A DNA stretch of 64,000 bases from Eutrophocola sp963925675 (GCA_963925675.1 CAWUSW010000036.1:33526-97525); one strand, 5' to 3'; positions 25,589 to 35,096 are shown, counted from the first letter of the stretch. The notes: generated by a model from the sequence alone, not told the origin. Translations and numbers: made by a program.

Positions 25589-26356
25589 GTGAGTAACAGG
25601 AAGCCCCGTAAGCGGACATTAACACTGGACAAGGAACATAAAAAATTTCTTGGTGTTTGTGCAGGAGTCGCCGAGTACCTGGAAGTAGAACCCTGGACGG
25701 TTCGGCTGGTCTTTCTGGTGAGTATTTTATTCGGTGGCTGGTTTCTGATTCCAATCTACTTTATCGCATGGTTCTGTCTTGATGATAAACCGGGTGAGGG
25801 ACTCAGTACTCTGGCGGAAAGCCATCCGATGAAGCATTTCAGAACAGTGGATTATAAAAAGCAGCTGTATCGAAATACAGAAGATGGCAAATTTCTGGGT
25901 ATCTGTGCAGGCGTCGCTGATTATCTTGAGGTTAATGTTTTCGCAGTACGTCTTGTATTCCTTGTATTGTTGATACTTACTTCGGCAATACCCCTGGTGG
26001 TGTATTTTGCTGCTTATTTCATTCTTGATCAAAAGCCGCTTACCAGAATGCGTGGTAGAAGATCTGATAGCAGACGCAGATCAGAAAGCCGGCATGCTAA
26101 AACAAACAGACATGCTGATTTTGTTGATGATACTGCTAGCAAGATGCATCAAGATGCGCCAGAACAAGAGGGTGAAAATACCGATGAAGACGGCGAACAA
26201 TTAGCCCGACCTTTTACTGCAAGAACTTATTCCAAGCGCAGGGAATTTAAATATTGCGCCAGAAAATTTACCACGCTGCAGGAAAGGCTGGCTAAAATGG
26301 AAGCTTATGTGACTTCCAATCAATTCAGATTACACCGGGAGTTTAAGAATATTTAA
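25589..26356 (+). CDS. pspC: PspC with two tandem PspC domains
   Basis: The 255-residue product is about twice the length of Escherichia coli PspC. It contains two PspC domains: residues about 15-75 (F-L-G-V-C-A-G-V-A-E-Y-L-E-V) and about 85-150 (F-L-G-I-C-A-G-V-A-D-Y-L-E-V), each followed by hydrophobic helices. A basic-then-acidic tail follows, with R-G-R-R-S-D-S-R-R-R, and a coiled coil ends the protein. PspC is an inner-membrane stress sensor that partners PspB. The start is GTG 25589, one base after the pspB stop, with GGGAG upstream. Duplication of the sensor domain is unusual compared with the enteric form. Confidence 0.9.
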   Translation: MSNRKPRKRTLTLDKEHKKFLGVCAGVAEYLEVEPWTVRLVFLVSILFGGWFLIPIYFIAWFCLDDKPGEGLSTLAESHPMKHFRTVDYKKQLYRNTEDGKFLGICAGVADYLEVNVFAVRLVFLVLLILTSAIPLVVYFAAYFILDQKPLTRMRGRRSDSRRRSESRHAKTNRHADFVDDTASKMHQDAPEQEGENTDEDGEQLARPFTARTYSKRREFKYCARKFTTLQERLAKMEAYVTSNQFRLHREFKNI

Positions 26357-26519
26357 GCTGGACAAACCAGGTCGTGAATTTGATAGCAAATTTTGCAATA
26401 GATGACAGCGCCCCTTGTTATTTTTACAAGTCTTATACCTTTCTTAATTGACCGTACTTCCTTGCCGCTGAACGGGCAAACCTAATTGCTGGTAAATGCT
26501 ATAATTGCGCTTTTTTGAA

Positions 26520-29500
26520 GTGCGTAAAGTGTCGGTATCTCCTAAACAAATATTATCCCTGATTCCCGAGTGTCTGAGTAAAGATCAGCACCGCCTGCGT
26601 ATGTCCCTGCAAAAAATAAGGCAAGCTGAGAAAGCGGAATCTTTACAGCATGGAAAAAGTAATCAGTCAGTAAAACTTGAAAAACTGGCATCACTGGTTG
26701 AGCACTCCATCTCACAGGTTCAGGCACGTAAAAAACGCTTGCCGGCTATTTCTTACCCTTCGGAATTGCCCTTGTCAGGCAAAGTCGAAGAGATTAAAAA
26801 AGCCATATCAGAAAACCAGATTGTCGTGATTGCCGGGGAAACCGGTTCGGGCAAAACCACCCAATTACCCAAGATTTGTCTGGAGCTTGGACTGGGAGTG
26901 AAAGGCATGATTGGGCATACCCAGCCCCGACGTTTGGCTGCCAGAACTGTCTGCAGTCGGATAGGGGAAGAGTTAGGCGTAGGTGGAACCAGCGCTGTTG
27001 CTTATCAGGTGCGTTTTCAGGATTACACCGACGATAATACCTATATCAAATTAATGACAGACGGGATCTTGCTATCAGAGATCCGTGAAGATCCTTTCCT
27101 CAATAAATACGACACGCTGATTATTGATGAAGCACACGAACGCAGTCTTAATATAGATTTTCTGCTGGGTTACTTGAAACGTTTGCTGGTAAAAAGACCA
27201 GGTCTGAAGCTGATTGTAACTTCTGCCACAATTGATCTGGAAAAATTCTCCTCACATTTTAATGATGCCCCTATCATTGAAGTCTCCGGACGTACTTATC
27301 CGGTGAATTTTGTCTACCAGCCCCCTGAACAGAGAGCTGATGAAGAGTTGGGAGAGCGCATTATTGATGCTGTCCACGAAATAAAGAAAATTGGCAAAAA
27401 AAGCCCAATCCCTCATCGGGATATTCTGGTATTTCTCAGCGGAGAAAAAGAAATTCGTGATACTGCGGATGCCATCAGGAAAGATAAATCTCTTGATCTG
27501 GAGGTGTTACCCCTTTATGCCAGGTTGAGCAACAAGGAACAAAACCGGGTTTTTCAGTCCCACAGCAAGCAACGTATTGTCCTGGCAACAAATGTTGCCG
27601 AAACCTCACTTACGGTGCCGGGCATTGGTTATGTGATTGACACCGGCACTGCTCGAATCAGCAGATACAGTGTACGCAGTAAAATTCAGCGCCTCCCTAT
27701 TGAAGCAATCTCTCAAGCCAGTGCGAACCAGAGGGCAGGGCGATGTGGACGTTTGTGTCCGGGGACCTGTATTCGCCTTTACAGTGAAGAAGACTTTAAC
27801 GGTCGGCCGGAATATACCGACACAGAAATAACCCGGACTAATCTGGCGTCAGTCATTCTACAAATGCTGGTATTGAAATTGGGAGACATCGAGTCATTTC
27901 CCTTTGTAGATCCACCGGAAAGTAATGCGGTAAAGGATGGTTTCAAGATTCTGGAAGAATTGGGGGCTGTTAATTCAGACGGACGCATCAGCAATAGCGG
28001 TCGCCAAATGGCCAAATTTCCAGTTGATCCCAGACTGGCTCGAATCCTCTTGTCTGGAGCCAGACATAATTGCCTCCATGAATTATTAATCATTGTCAGT
28101 GCGCTCAGTATTCAGGATCCACGCGAAAGACCTGCCGAGAAAAGACAGGCTGCTGACCAGGCTCACAAACGTTTTAGTCATCCCGAGTCAGATTTTTTGG
28201 CCTGGACTAATCTCTGGGAGTTCTTTGAAGAGAATAGACAGGTACTGGGAAGGAATAAGCTCGGAAAATTTTGTCATCAAAACTTTCTATCTTATATGCG
28301 CATGGGCGAATGGCGCGATGTGCATCGACAGTTAAAGCTGGTAAGTCAGGAATTAAAGCTTAGCGTTAATAGCAAGCCCGCTATTTACGAAGAGGTTCAT
28401 CAGTCGTTATTAACTGGTCTGGTGAGTAATGTGGCAAATCGTCTGGAAGATAAAACCTATCTGGGTGCTCGTAACAGGAAATTCAGGATTTTCCCTGGGT
28501 CCGAATTACATAATAAAAAATACCCCTGGATACTTGCTGCAGAGCTGGTGGAAACATCTCAATTATTTGCACGTATGAATGCTCGGGTCGAACCGGCCTG
28601 GATTGAAAAACAGGCAGGTGAACTGCTCAAACATCATTATGCTGAGCCTCACTGGGAAAAGCGCCAGGGCAAAGTCATAGCCCTGGAAAAAGTCAGTCTC
28701 TATGGGCTGATACTTGCAGAAAACCGTAAAGTGAACTACAGCCTTATTGATCCTGTTATAAGTAGGGAGATTTTTATACGGGAGGGGCTGGTACCGGCTC
28801 AGGTCAATACCAGAGTCGCGTTTTATTCGCATAACGCTGAATTGATTAAGGAGATAGAAAATCTTGAGGACAGAACCCGGCGTAAAGATATCCTGATTAA
28901 CGATGAAGACTTGTTTCAGTTATATGAACCCCATATTCCCGCTCATGTTTTTGATCAGGCCAGTCTGGAGCGCTGGGTAAAAAAAATGCCTGAAGCAGAG
29001 CTGAAAAAGCTGCTTTTTAACAGGCAAGACTTACAGAATAAAACTGAAGATGATTTAAATCTGACTGCATTTCCTGACCAGATACAAGCGGGCCATTTAA
29101 CGCTGGATCTTGATTATCAGTTCGAGCCAGGGAAATCCGCTGATGGTGTTTCGGTAGATGTTCCTATATCAGTGTTAATGCAGTTGAAGGAAGAAGACCT
29201 GGACTGGTTAGTCCCTGGCATGTTGCGCGAAAAGTGTATTGCTATGGTGAAAGCCTTGCCTAAAGCCATCAGGAAAAATTTTGTGCCGGTGCCGGATTAT
29301 ATTGATCGGGTTTTGACGCAGATTGAGCAAGGCGAAGGGGATCTCAAAGCCGTACTTGCCAGTCAGCTGCAACGACTTGCAGCAGTTTCTATTCCCCCTG
29401 ACAGTTGGCGAGACTTTGTGCTTCCGGATCATCTAAAAATGAATATCAATGTGCTGGATGAAAATGGCCGAGTACTTGATAACGACAGAAGCTTAAGTCA

Positions 29501-30428
29501 GCTTAAGGAAAAGTTTGCCGAGCAGTCGCGCCAGGTAATGGCCAGCTTCTCTGAAGCGACTATTGAAAAGTCAGGACTGACAGACTGGGATTTTGGCAAA
29601 CTCGAAAAAGTGCATGAAATAAAGCAGGGCGGCTTAACATTATTGTCATGGCCTGCTTTGGTGGATGAAGGGGATTCGGTATCGCTAAAACTGGAGGATT
29701 CACCCTTCGCTGCTATTAAACATTCCAGAGCCGGCGTCGCCAGACTCTATATGCTGAAAAACAGACAGCAATGGAAATACTTGCAAAAACAACTTTTACA
29801 GGATCCATCCAGGCTTCCCGCAATGAAAGGTCTGGGCGGTAGAGACGCTCTGGTCGTAGCGCTAATTCAGGCAAGCTACCAGTCTGCATTCCAGCTTGAT
29901 GAACGTCTGCCAGAGGACCGGGATGAATTTGAGGAAGTATATGATACTGGTCGCTCAGAACTAATCGAGACATCTGCAAGACTTGAATCACTAATGTATA
30001 AAATACTGGAGATTTACGGAAAATTGTCAGTAGATTTGAGACAGTTCAAGGCACTTGAGGAGTTGTCCTTACAACAGGATATAGCCTTTCAATTAGATTC
30101 ACTGGTTTATGACGGTTTTCTGGCTGAAACACCGGTAGAAATTCTTGGTGAATTTCCCAGATATTTTTCGGCTATTGAACAACGGCTGGAGAAATATCCA
30201 CGTCAAAAACAAAACGACAAGGAATTGTCGGCAATGTTACAAGCCTGGTGGCAACGTTATGAAGAGAAGCTTGATTTGTTTCGTGGCCGGCATAAAAGCA
30301 GCGCTGATCTGGAAAAGTTTCGCTGGATGTTGGAAGAGCTCAGAGTCTCTTTGTTTGCCCAGGCACTAGGAACACGCTATCCAATCTCGGAAAAGCGTCT
30401 GGAAAAGGCCTGGGCTGAAATAAAATGA
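26520..30428 (+). CDS. hrpA: ATP-dependent RNA helicase HrpA
   Basis: The roughly 1302-residue product is the DEAH-box helicase HrpA, involved in rescue of stalled ribosomes and mRNA processing. It shows G-E-T-G-S-G-K-T-T, D-E-A-H, S-A-T, the motif with A-T-N-V-A-E-T-S-L-T-V-P-G-I, and Q-R-A-G-R-C-G-R. The winged-helix and OB regions, then the long C-terminal DUF3418-type domain (from about residue 700), match the HrpA layout. The start is uncertain: TTG 26505 overlaps a TATAAT box (26500-26505), so GTG 26520 is preferred. The gene stands alone after pspC with about 160 bases between. Confidence 0.92.
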   Translation: MRKVSVSPKQILSLIPECLSKDQHRLRMSLQKIRQAEKAESLQHGKSNQSVKLEKLASLVEHSISQVQARKKRLPAISYPSELPLSGKVEEIKKAISENQIVVIAGETGSGKTTQLPKICLELGLGVKGMIGHTQPRRLAARTVCSRIGEELGVGGTSAVAYQVRFQDYTDDNTYIKLMTDGILLSEIREDPFLNKYDTLIIDEAHERSLNIDFLLGYLKRLLVKRPGLKLIVTSATIDLEKFSSHFNDAPIIEVSGRTYPVNFVYQPPEQRADEELGERIIDAVHEIKKIGKKSPIPHRDILVFLSGEKEIRDTADAIRKDKSLDLEVLPLYARLSNKEQNRVFQSHSKQRIVLATNVAETSLTVPGIGYVIDTGTARISRYSVRSKIQRLPIEAISQASANQRAGRCGRLCPGTCIRLYSEEDFNGRPEYTDTEITRTNLASVILQMLVLKLGDIESFPFVDPPESNAVKDGFKILEELGAVNSDGRISNSGRQMAKFPVDPRLARILLSGARHNCLHELLIIVSALSIQDPRERPAEKRQAADQAHKRFSHPESDFLAWTNLWEFFEENRQVLGRNKLGKFCHQNFLSYMRMGEWRDVHRQLKLVSQELKLSVNSKPAIYEEVHQSLLTGLVSNVANRLEDKTYLGARNRKFRIFPGSELHNKKYPWILAAELVETSQLFARMNARVEPAWIEKQAGELLKHHYAEPHWEKRQGKVIALEKVSLYGLILAENRKVNYSLIDPVISREIFIREGLVPAQVNTRVAFYSHNAELIKEIENLEDRTRRKDILINDEDLFQLYEPHIPAHVFDQASLERWVKKMPEAELKKLLFNRQDLQNKTEDDLNLTAFPDQIQAGHLTLDLDYQFEPGKSADGVSVDVPISVLMQLKEEDLDWLVPGMLREKCIAMVKALPKAIRKNFVPVPDYIDRVLTQIEQGEGDLKAVLASQLQRLAAVSIPPDSWRDFVLPDHLKMNINVLDENGRVLDNDRSLSQLKEKFAEQSRQVMASFSEATIEKSGLTDWDFGKLEKVHEIKQGGLTLLSWPALVDEGDSVSLKLEDSPFAAIKHSRAGVARLYMLKNRQQWKYLQKQLLQDPSRLPAMKGLGGRDALVVALIQASYQSAFQLDERLPEDRDEFEEVYDTGRSELIETSARLESLMYKILEIYGKLSVDLRQFKALEELSLQQDIAFQLDSLVYDGFLAETPVEILGEFPRYFSAIEQRLEKYPRQKQNDKELSAMLQAWWQRYEEKLDLFRGRHKSSADLEKFRWMLEELRVSLFAQALGTRYPISEKRLEKAWAEIK

Positions 30429-30560
30429 CTGTTAAACGAGTCTGTAATACAAAGGGTATGAAGTAAAATAAAGCTGTTGTAGTCTTGTTTACCAGAGATG
30501 AACTTGAAAAGCGCTATCAATAATTAATATTTTATCATGTAGAGCGTATTATCAGCCATT

Positions 30561-31277
30561 ATGATGACAGTAAAATCCAGACAAAAGCTCAGTTACTGCG
30601 CAGCTCTAATCGGGCTAGCGGCATGCCTGATTGTGCCGCAGATTAAGGCGCAGTCTGCTGATGTTGATCCGTTCATCACGGTAAACCGCAGTCTTTATGA
30701 CTGGAATGAGGCCTTTGATGAGCTTATTGTCAAACCAATCACCCGTGGCTACGATGTGGTTGTTCCTGGTTTTGGTAAGCGCGGTGTCTCTAACTTCCTG
30801 AATAACCTGGATGATATCAACGTTGTCTTAAATGACCTGCTGCAACTTAAAATTAAAAATGCTTTACAGGACTCAAACAGATTGCTTATTAATACTACAG
30901 TCGGAATAGGAGGCTTTATTGATGTGGCATCTGATTTTGGTCTGTATAAAAACGATGAAGATTTTGGACAGACACTGGGTTACTGGGGCGTGCCTTCCGG
31001 GCCATATGTAGTCATTCCATTTTTAGGGAATAGCACAGTGCGTGATGCCATTGGTTTTATTCCTGACTATCTAATGAATCCGATTTTTTGGCTGAATGAT
31101 GAAGCAGCACGCCATTCACTTTATGCGATGAAAACTATCGATACTCGCTTGTATTATCTGGCGGCCGAATCCATGGTGAGCGGTGATGAATATACTTTTG
31201 TTCGTGATGCCTATATACAGAGAAGGGAATATCTAGTGGCAGATGGTGTAGTTTATGATGAATGGGATGATTTTTAA
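30561..31277 (+). CDS. mlaA: MlaA/VacJ outer-membrane lipid-asymmetry protein
   Basis: The 238-residue product belongs to the MlaA family, which removes phospholipid from the outer leaflet of the outer membrane and passes it to MlaC. Family features are D-P-F-I-T-V-N-R-S-L-Y-D-W-N, V-S-N-F-L-N-N-L, the long G-G-F-I-D-V-A segment, D-F-G-Q-T-L-G-Y-W-G-V and G-P-Y-V-V-I-P-F-L-G. The signal peptide contains L-A-A-C, a possible lipobox, but also a type I-like site (I-K-A before Gln), so lipidation is not certain. ATG 30561 and 30564 are both possible. The other mla genes are not in the window. Confidence 0.9.
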   Translation: MMTVKSRQKLSYCAALIGLAACLIVPQIKAQSADVDPFITVNRSLYDWNEAFDELIVKPITRGYDVVVPGFGKRGVSNFLNNLDDINVVLNDLLQLKIKNALQDSNRLLINTTVGIGGFIDVASDFGLYKNDEDFGQTLGYWGVPSGPYVVIPFLGNSTVRDAIGFIPDYLMNPIFWLNDEAARHSLYAMKTIDTRLYYLAAESMVSGDEYTFVRDAYIQRREYLVADGVVYDEWDDF

Positions 31278-31323
31278 TTCTATGTTTTTTTAGTTTGAAG
31301 TCTGGCTTTACCATTAATATTTT

Positions 31324-31617
31324 TCAGAACATTTCCAGAATAAGTGCGCCTACTCGGCAGCGTCCCTTTGACAGAGGCTGAGCATTTTTAATTTCGATTA
31401 ATGCCTGGAACGCCTGTGTATTTTTATGGCCATCATGGACTTTGACATGGCATTCTGTGCCAATTGGGATTACGCATTCCAGACACAGGCTCAGTCCGGT
31501 ATCACTAATGTCTGTACAAATGCCTTCCAGAGCTTTTGGCGGGGTACCATAATATAAAGTAACCGCAGTTTTGATCTTTACTCTTTCGAAGTCACGCTTT
31601 TCATAAGCATAAGCCAT
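31324..31617 (-). CDS. PilZ-domain protein
   Basis: The 97-residue product is a single PilZ domain, a cyclic-di-GMP receptor. The R-x3-R motif appears as R-D-F-E-R at residues about 8-12, and the D-x-S-x2-G motif as D-I-S-D-T-G at about 36-41; both contact cyclic-di-GMP. The rest is the beta barrel ending in G-A-L-I-L-E-M-F. It diverges from the phosphatase response regulator across a 290-base gap with paired direct repeats, so common control is possible. The output partner cannot be read from the sequence. Confidence 0.88.
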   Translation of the reverse strand: MAYAYEKRDFERVKIKTAVTLYYGTPPKALEGICTDISDTGLSLCLECVIPIGTECHVKVHDGHKNTQAFQALIEIKNAQPLSKGRCRVGALILEMF

Positions 31618-31682
31618 ATTTCATCCTATAGAACTGTAATAGTTCACAGATACTGTACCTGATTTTTTCTCAATTGTGACGA

Positions 31683-31725
31683 TTATCATTCCATTTTGTG
31701 ATCTTTATCATGCCATTTAGTGATA
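31683..31725. promoter_or_regulatory. Two direct operator-like repeats between divergent genes
   Basis: TTATCATTCCATTTTGTGAT (31683-31702) and TTATCATGCCATTTAGTGAT (31705-31724) match at 18 of 20 bases with a 22-base period, two helix turns. Each also has outer dyad symmetry (TATCA...TGAT). They lie in the gap between the PilZ gene and the response regulator and look like tandem binding sites for a transcription factor. Identity of the factor is unknown. Confidence 0.55.
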
Positions 31726-31907
31726 CTATTAACGCTATGATGTTGCAGGCTGTACGAGAAGGGAGTAATGTGTTTCACACTCCTAACCACAGTGAATTCA
31801 GGGTATAAGCGATCAATTTTTAGTTGTATTGACGAAAGTGAGATCAGATAATTTCAGCTTTTTTATTCGACATGTCGTTCGTCAGAATTGATCCAGTTTG
31901 TTGGTAA

Positions 31908-33131
31908 ATGAAAAACGGGGAAAATACTTTAGTTTTGGTGATTGACGATGATAAGGTCGTCAGGGAAAGTATTGCCTTCTACCTTTCAAATAATGGCTAC
32001 AGAGTCGTTCTTGCTGCAAGCAATGAAGAAGGAATCGATGCCTATCATTCCTCAAGTCCTGTACTGGTAATTTACGATATCAATATGCCTGATCAAAAAG
32101 GCTTTGATACCTTGTCTGCGATATTCAATCACTCTCCAACTCAACCGATAATTATTCTAAGCGATGGTGGAAATACAGAAGAAGTTATTCGTGCCATGCG
32201 ATTAGGTGTCAGTGATTACTTATTTAAACCGCTGGATGATATGGAGATACTCAGTATATCTATTGAGAATACTCTTAATCGTGCACGCTTGATCGCTGAA
32301 AATAATCTTTATCGTAAAAGTCTGGAAGAAATTAACAAGGAGCTTGAAGAGCGGATTGAGATTTTTCAGATGGACCAGCAAGCGGGCAGGCAGGTACAAA
32401 TAAGTATGCTGCCAACACCTCCACAAATCATAAACAACTTTCAATTTGATCATCAGGTAATCCCTTCACTCTACCTGAGCGGAGATTCGGTCGATTACCA
32501 GTTGATTGGCAGAAACAAAGTGCTCTTTTATATTGGCGATGTCTCGGGCCATGGTTCATCTTCTGCTTTCGTGACTGTGTTGTTGAGGTTTCGAATTGCA
32601 CAAATGCGCCGGGAATATATTCGCGGCAGATTTGATGAGGAATTCTCTCCGGCACATATCCTGGAAGTGTTGAACCGGGATTTATTGGATGCCGGGCTGG
32701 ATAAGCATATAACCGTCTGCATGGGTATTCTGGACGACAAAGAAAATACACTGGAATACAGTATTGCCGGACACCACCCCTTACCGATTATTTATGAAAA
32801 TGGTTCAACAAGGTTTATTGAGCCGGTTAAAAGCAGTTTTCCTATTGGCCTTCTTGCTGAAGCAACTTACTTTAATGAAAAAATTTCATTGAGCGATGAC
32901 TTCGCCTTGTTTTTATTTTCTGATGGAATACTTGAACATTTGCCAGGCAAGGATATGGCAGAGCAGGAAGCCAAAATGCTGACAGTTATAAATGAGTGCA
33001 AAGGCGATTTTAAAAAAGTAAAAACAGGCTTACACTTGCGCCGCGGTATCAAGGTGCCGGATGATATTGCAGTGCTCAGTGCAACGCATTGTAAAAGTTC
33101 TACGACGACACTTAGTTCGACAAAGTTATGA
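31908..33131 (+). CDS. Response regulator with PP2C-type phosphatase output (HsbR/CrsR-like)
   Basis: The 407-residue product has a receiver domain (residues about 7-125; acidic pocket D13-D15, phospho-acceptor Asp57 in V-I-Y-D-I-N-M-P-D, Lys in L-F-K-P-L-D-D). A coiled-coil linker follows, then a SpoIIE/RsbU-like PP2C phosphatase (about 190-395) with G-D-V-S-G-H-G and F-S-D-G-I-L-E. It should dephosphorylate a STAS antagonist, and the STAS gene overlaps it by four bases (ATGA). This matches the HsbR-HsbA pair of Pseudomonas and CrsR-CrsA of Shewanella. Those proteins also carry a C-terminal kinase domain, which I do not see here. Confidence 0.88.
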   Translation: MKNGENTLVLVIDDDKVVRESIAFYLSNNGYRVVLAASNEEGIDAYHSSSPVLVIYDINMPDQKGFDTLSAIFNHSPTQPIIILSDGGNTEEVIRAMRLGVSDYLFKPLDDMEILSISIENTLNRARLIAENNLYRKSLEEINKELEERIEIFQMDQQAGRQVQISMLPTPPQIINNFQFDHQVIPSLYLSGDSVDYQLIGRNKVLFYIGDVSGHGSSSAFVTVLLRFRIAQMRREYIRGRFDEEFSPAHILEVLNRDLLDAGLDKHITVCMGILDDKENTLEYSIAGHHPLPIIYENGSTRFIEPVKSSFPIGLLAEATYFNEKISLSDDFALFLFSDGILEHLPGKDMAEQEAKMLTVINECKGDFKKVKTGLHLRRGIKVPDDIAVLSATHCKSSTTTLSSTKL

Positions 33132-33613
33132 GTAACGGAAGAATCCTGGTTGCAGATATACAAAATGTTTCTATCCTGAAGTTTGTCGGCGATGTCCGTG
33201 TCATTATGGGTGCTGCACTGGAAAACTATTTTTCCACCCTTTACGACAAGTCCATTCTCGACAAAGTGATTGTTGATATGACAGAAACTGAGGGTATTGA
33301 TAGTACTGCTCTTGGGTTGCTGGCCAAGATGGCAATTCAATTGCGCAATCGGTTTAATGTTAGTCCTACCGTAATTTCAACCAATGCTGATATTACCCGG
33401 ATTTTGAAAAGTATGAGCTTCGATTTGATCTGCGATATTGTCGAAGAATCAACAGGAAAACCGGCAGATTTTGATGAATTAAATCAACTAGACGAAGCTG
33501 ATGAGGTGGTCAGGCAAAAGGTTATTGAAGCGCATCAGACACTGATGACACTTAGCGAAGATAATCGTATCGAGTTCCAGGATCTGGTGTCTGCGTTAAA
33601 AGCCAGCCGCTAA
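33128..33613 (+). CDS. STAS-domain anti-sigma-factor antagonist (HsbA/CrsA-like)
   Basis: The 161-residue product has an N-terminal STAS domain, residues about 5-105, with V-I-V-D-M-T-E-T-E-G-I-D-S-T-A-L-G-L-L-A. Ser59 (or Thr60) in D-S-T is the expected phospho-site. A C-terminal extension of about 50 residues is helical and acidic. In partner switching, the unphosphorylated antagonist binds an anti-sigma factor or other target and frees the sigma factor. Its start overlaps the phosphatase stop (ATGA), so the pair is co-translated. The target is not encoded nearby. Confidence 0.85.
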   Translation: MSNGRILVADIQNVSILKFVGDVRVIMGAALENYFSTLYDKSILDKVIVDMTETEGIDSTALGLLAKMAIQLRNRFNVSPTVISTNADITRILKSMSFDLICDIVEESTGKPADFDELNQLDEADEVVRQKVIEAHQTLMTLSEDNRIEFQDLVSALKASR

Positions 33614-33615
33614 AT

Positions 33616-34080
33616 TCAAACTCCGGCCTTGTCACGGGCTTTCACTTTGCTTTTAATAAAGTCCACATGAGAAAGGTAAAGCAGATCTGCTACCTTTCGA
33701 ATCAAGTGTTCTTCATAACGATCAATATGGCCATCAGCATAGGCTACTTCCCACATGTTATGAATTAGCATAACTTTTTCGGAATACTCAAAGCGCTCGT
33801 TCATAAGACTGGTGAACTGATACAGGGAAGTTGCATCCCTGACTTCTTCTTCAGCAAGCACCATCAATTCCTGAAGATTGTTTTCGTCCAGTTCAAAGCG
33901 GGTTCTGAGTATCTCTACCAGGGCAGTCGTTTCAGTTTCGTCAATATTGCGATCTGCCTTGCAAAGTTCAATCATCAGGGCAGCACTGGCAAGATGGAGT
34001 TGATCGGCAGAGTGCTTTTCATTATTTTCCTCCTCGCAGTTGAAATGGCTTTCAAAAAAACTGGTGATAGTGCTTAACAT
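33616..34080 (-). CDS. TerB-family protein
   Basis: The 154-residue product is all-helical and fits the TerB tellurite-resistance family fold: acidic patches, L-C-K-A-D-R-N-I-D-E-T-E (like the D-G-x-I-x-x-x-E metal-binding pattern) and A-Y-A-D-G-H-I-D-R-Y-E-E in the second half. TerB-like domains occur in stress and membrane-associated proteins. There is no ter operon here, so tellurite resistance is not implied. It overlaps the dusA stop by seven bases on the same strand and is probably co-transcribed with it. It converges with the STAS gene. Confidence 0.8.
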   Translation of the reverse strand: MLSTITSFFESHFNCEEENNEKHSADQLHLASAALMIELCKADRNIDETETTALVEILRTRFELDENNLQELMVLAEEEVRDATSLYQFTSLMNERFEYSEKVMLIHNMWEVAYADGHIDRYEEHLIRKVADLLYLSHVDFIKSKVKARDKAGV

Positions 34081-35096
34081 AGCGCTTCCTGAGAAATTGA
34101 ATCTGTGGTGGGTGAATTATTCCGTATAAGATTGCCTGCTTGTTCCAGGATTTCTATTCCAGAGGTATCTTTATGAGCATTTTCACTCAAGTAGCGGCGG
34201 AATTGTTTTGCGCCTGGTTGTCCCTGAAACAATCCAAGTATATGACGACTCATGTGTTTTAAGGCTGTGCCGCTCATTATTTCTTGTCTGGCATAGTCTA
34301 TAAATTGCTCCAGTACTTCTTCCTGAGAAATAATAGGATCAGCACTGTTAAATATTTCCTGGTCCACTTGAGCCAGCATCCCGGGGTTCTGATATGCCTC
34401 GCGACCAACCATTACACCGTCAACTTTCCCCAATAATTGCTTTGCCTGGTCAAGAGTGCGAATGCCACCATTAATGACAATCTCAAGATCGGGGAACTGT
34501 TCTTTGATGTCATAGACTCGTTTATAGTTAAGCGGAGGAATTTCCCTGTTTTGTTTGGGGCTTAGTCCGGCCAGAACAGCGATACGGGCATGAATGATAA
34601 AACAACGTGTTCCTGAGCGGGAAACCGTGTCAACAAAATGGCTCAGGTGCTCAAGAGAATCAATATCATCGATTCCGATGCGGCATTTTATGGTTACAGG
34701 AATATCGACAGCTTCCTGCATCGCAGTCATACAATCGGCGACAAGTTCGGGTTCCGCCATCAGGCAGGCACCAATTTTTCCCCGCTGTACCCGGTCGCTG
34801 GGGCAACCGGCATTAAGGTTAATCTCGCTGTAGCCGGCTTGTTCACCCATTTTTGCTGAGGCTGCCAGATCCCGTGGCTCACTACCACCAAGCTGCAAGG
34901 CAACCGGCTGTTCTGTGTTGTTAAAACGCAAAAATCGTTCAGCTTCACCGTGCAGCAAGGCGCCTGTGGTGACCATTTCGGTATAGAGCAGGGTGTGCCG
35001 GGAAAACAGGCGCAGGAAATAGCGGCAATGCCGGTCAGTCCAATCCATCATCGGGGCAACGCAAAAGCGGTGTTGAAAGTTATTCTGGGTTTTCAT
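34074..35096 (-). CDS. dusA: tRNA-dihydrouridine synthase A
   Basis: The 340-residue flavoprotein reduces uridine 20/20a in tRNA D-loops. It shows F-C-V-A-P-M-M-D-W-T-D at the start (FMN-binding), Y-T-E-M-V-T-T-G-A-L-L-H-G, N-L-N-A-G-C-P-S-D-R-V-Q with the catalytic Cys, V-T-I-K-C-R-I-G-I-D, G-L-S-P-K-Q-N-R-E-I-P-P-L and I-N-G-G-I-R-T. These segments are characteristic of the DusA subgroup. The usual H-A-R-K-A-W segment reads H-A-R-I-A-V here. Length is normal. Confidence 0.93.
   Translation of the reverse strand: MKTQNNFQHRFCVAPMMDWTDRHCRYFLRLFSRHTLLYTEMVTTGALLHGEAERFLRFNNTEQPVALQLGGSEPRDLAASAKMGEQAGYSEINLNAGCPSDRVQRGKIGACLMAEPELVADCMTAMQEAVDIPVTIKCRIGIDDIDSLEHLSHFVDTVSRSGTRCFIIHARIAVLAGLSPKQNREIPPLNYKRVYDIKEQFPDLEIVINGGIRTLDQAKQLLGKVDGVMVGREAYQNPGMLAQVDQEIFNSADPIISQEEVLEQFIDYARQEIMSGTALKHMSRHILGLFQGQPGAKQFRRYLSENAHKDTSGIEILEQAGNLIRNNSPTTDSISQEALC

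Noticed and set aside
33616..34080. Tellurite resistance operon
   Set aside because: Only a TerB-like domain is present, without terC, terD or terE; resistance is not implied.
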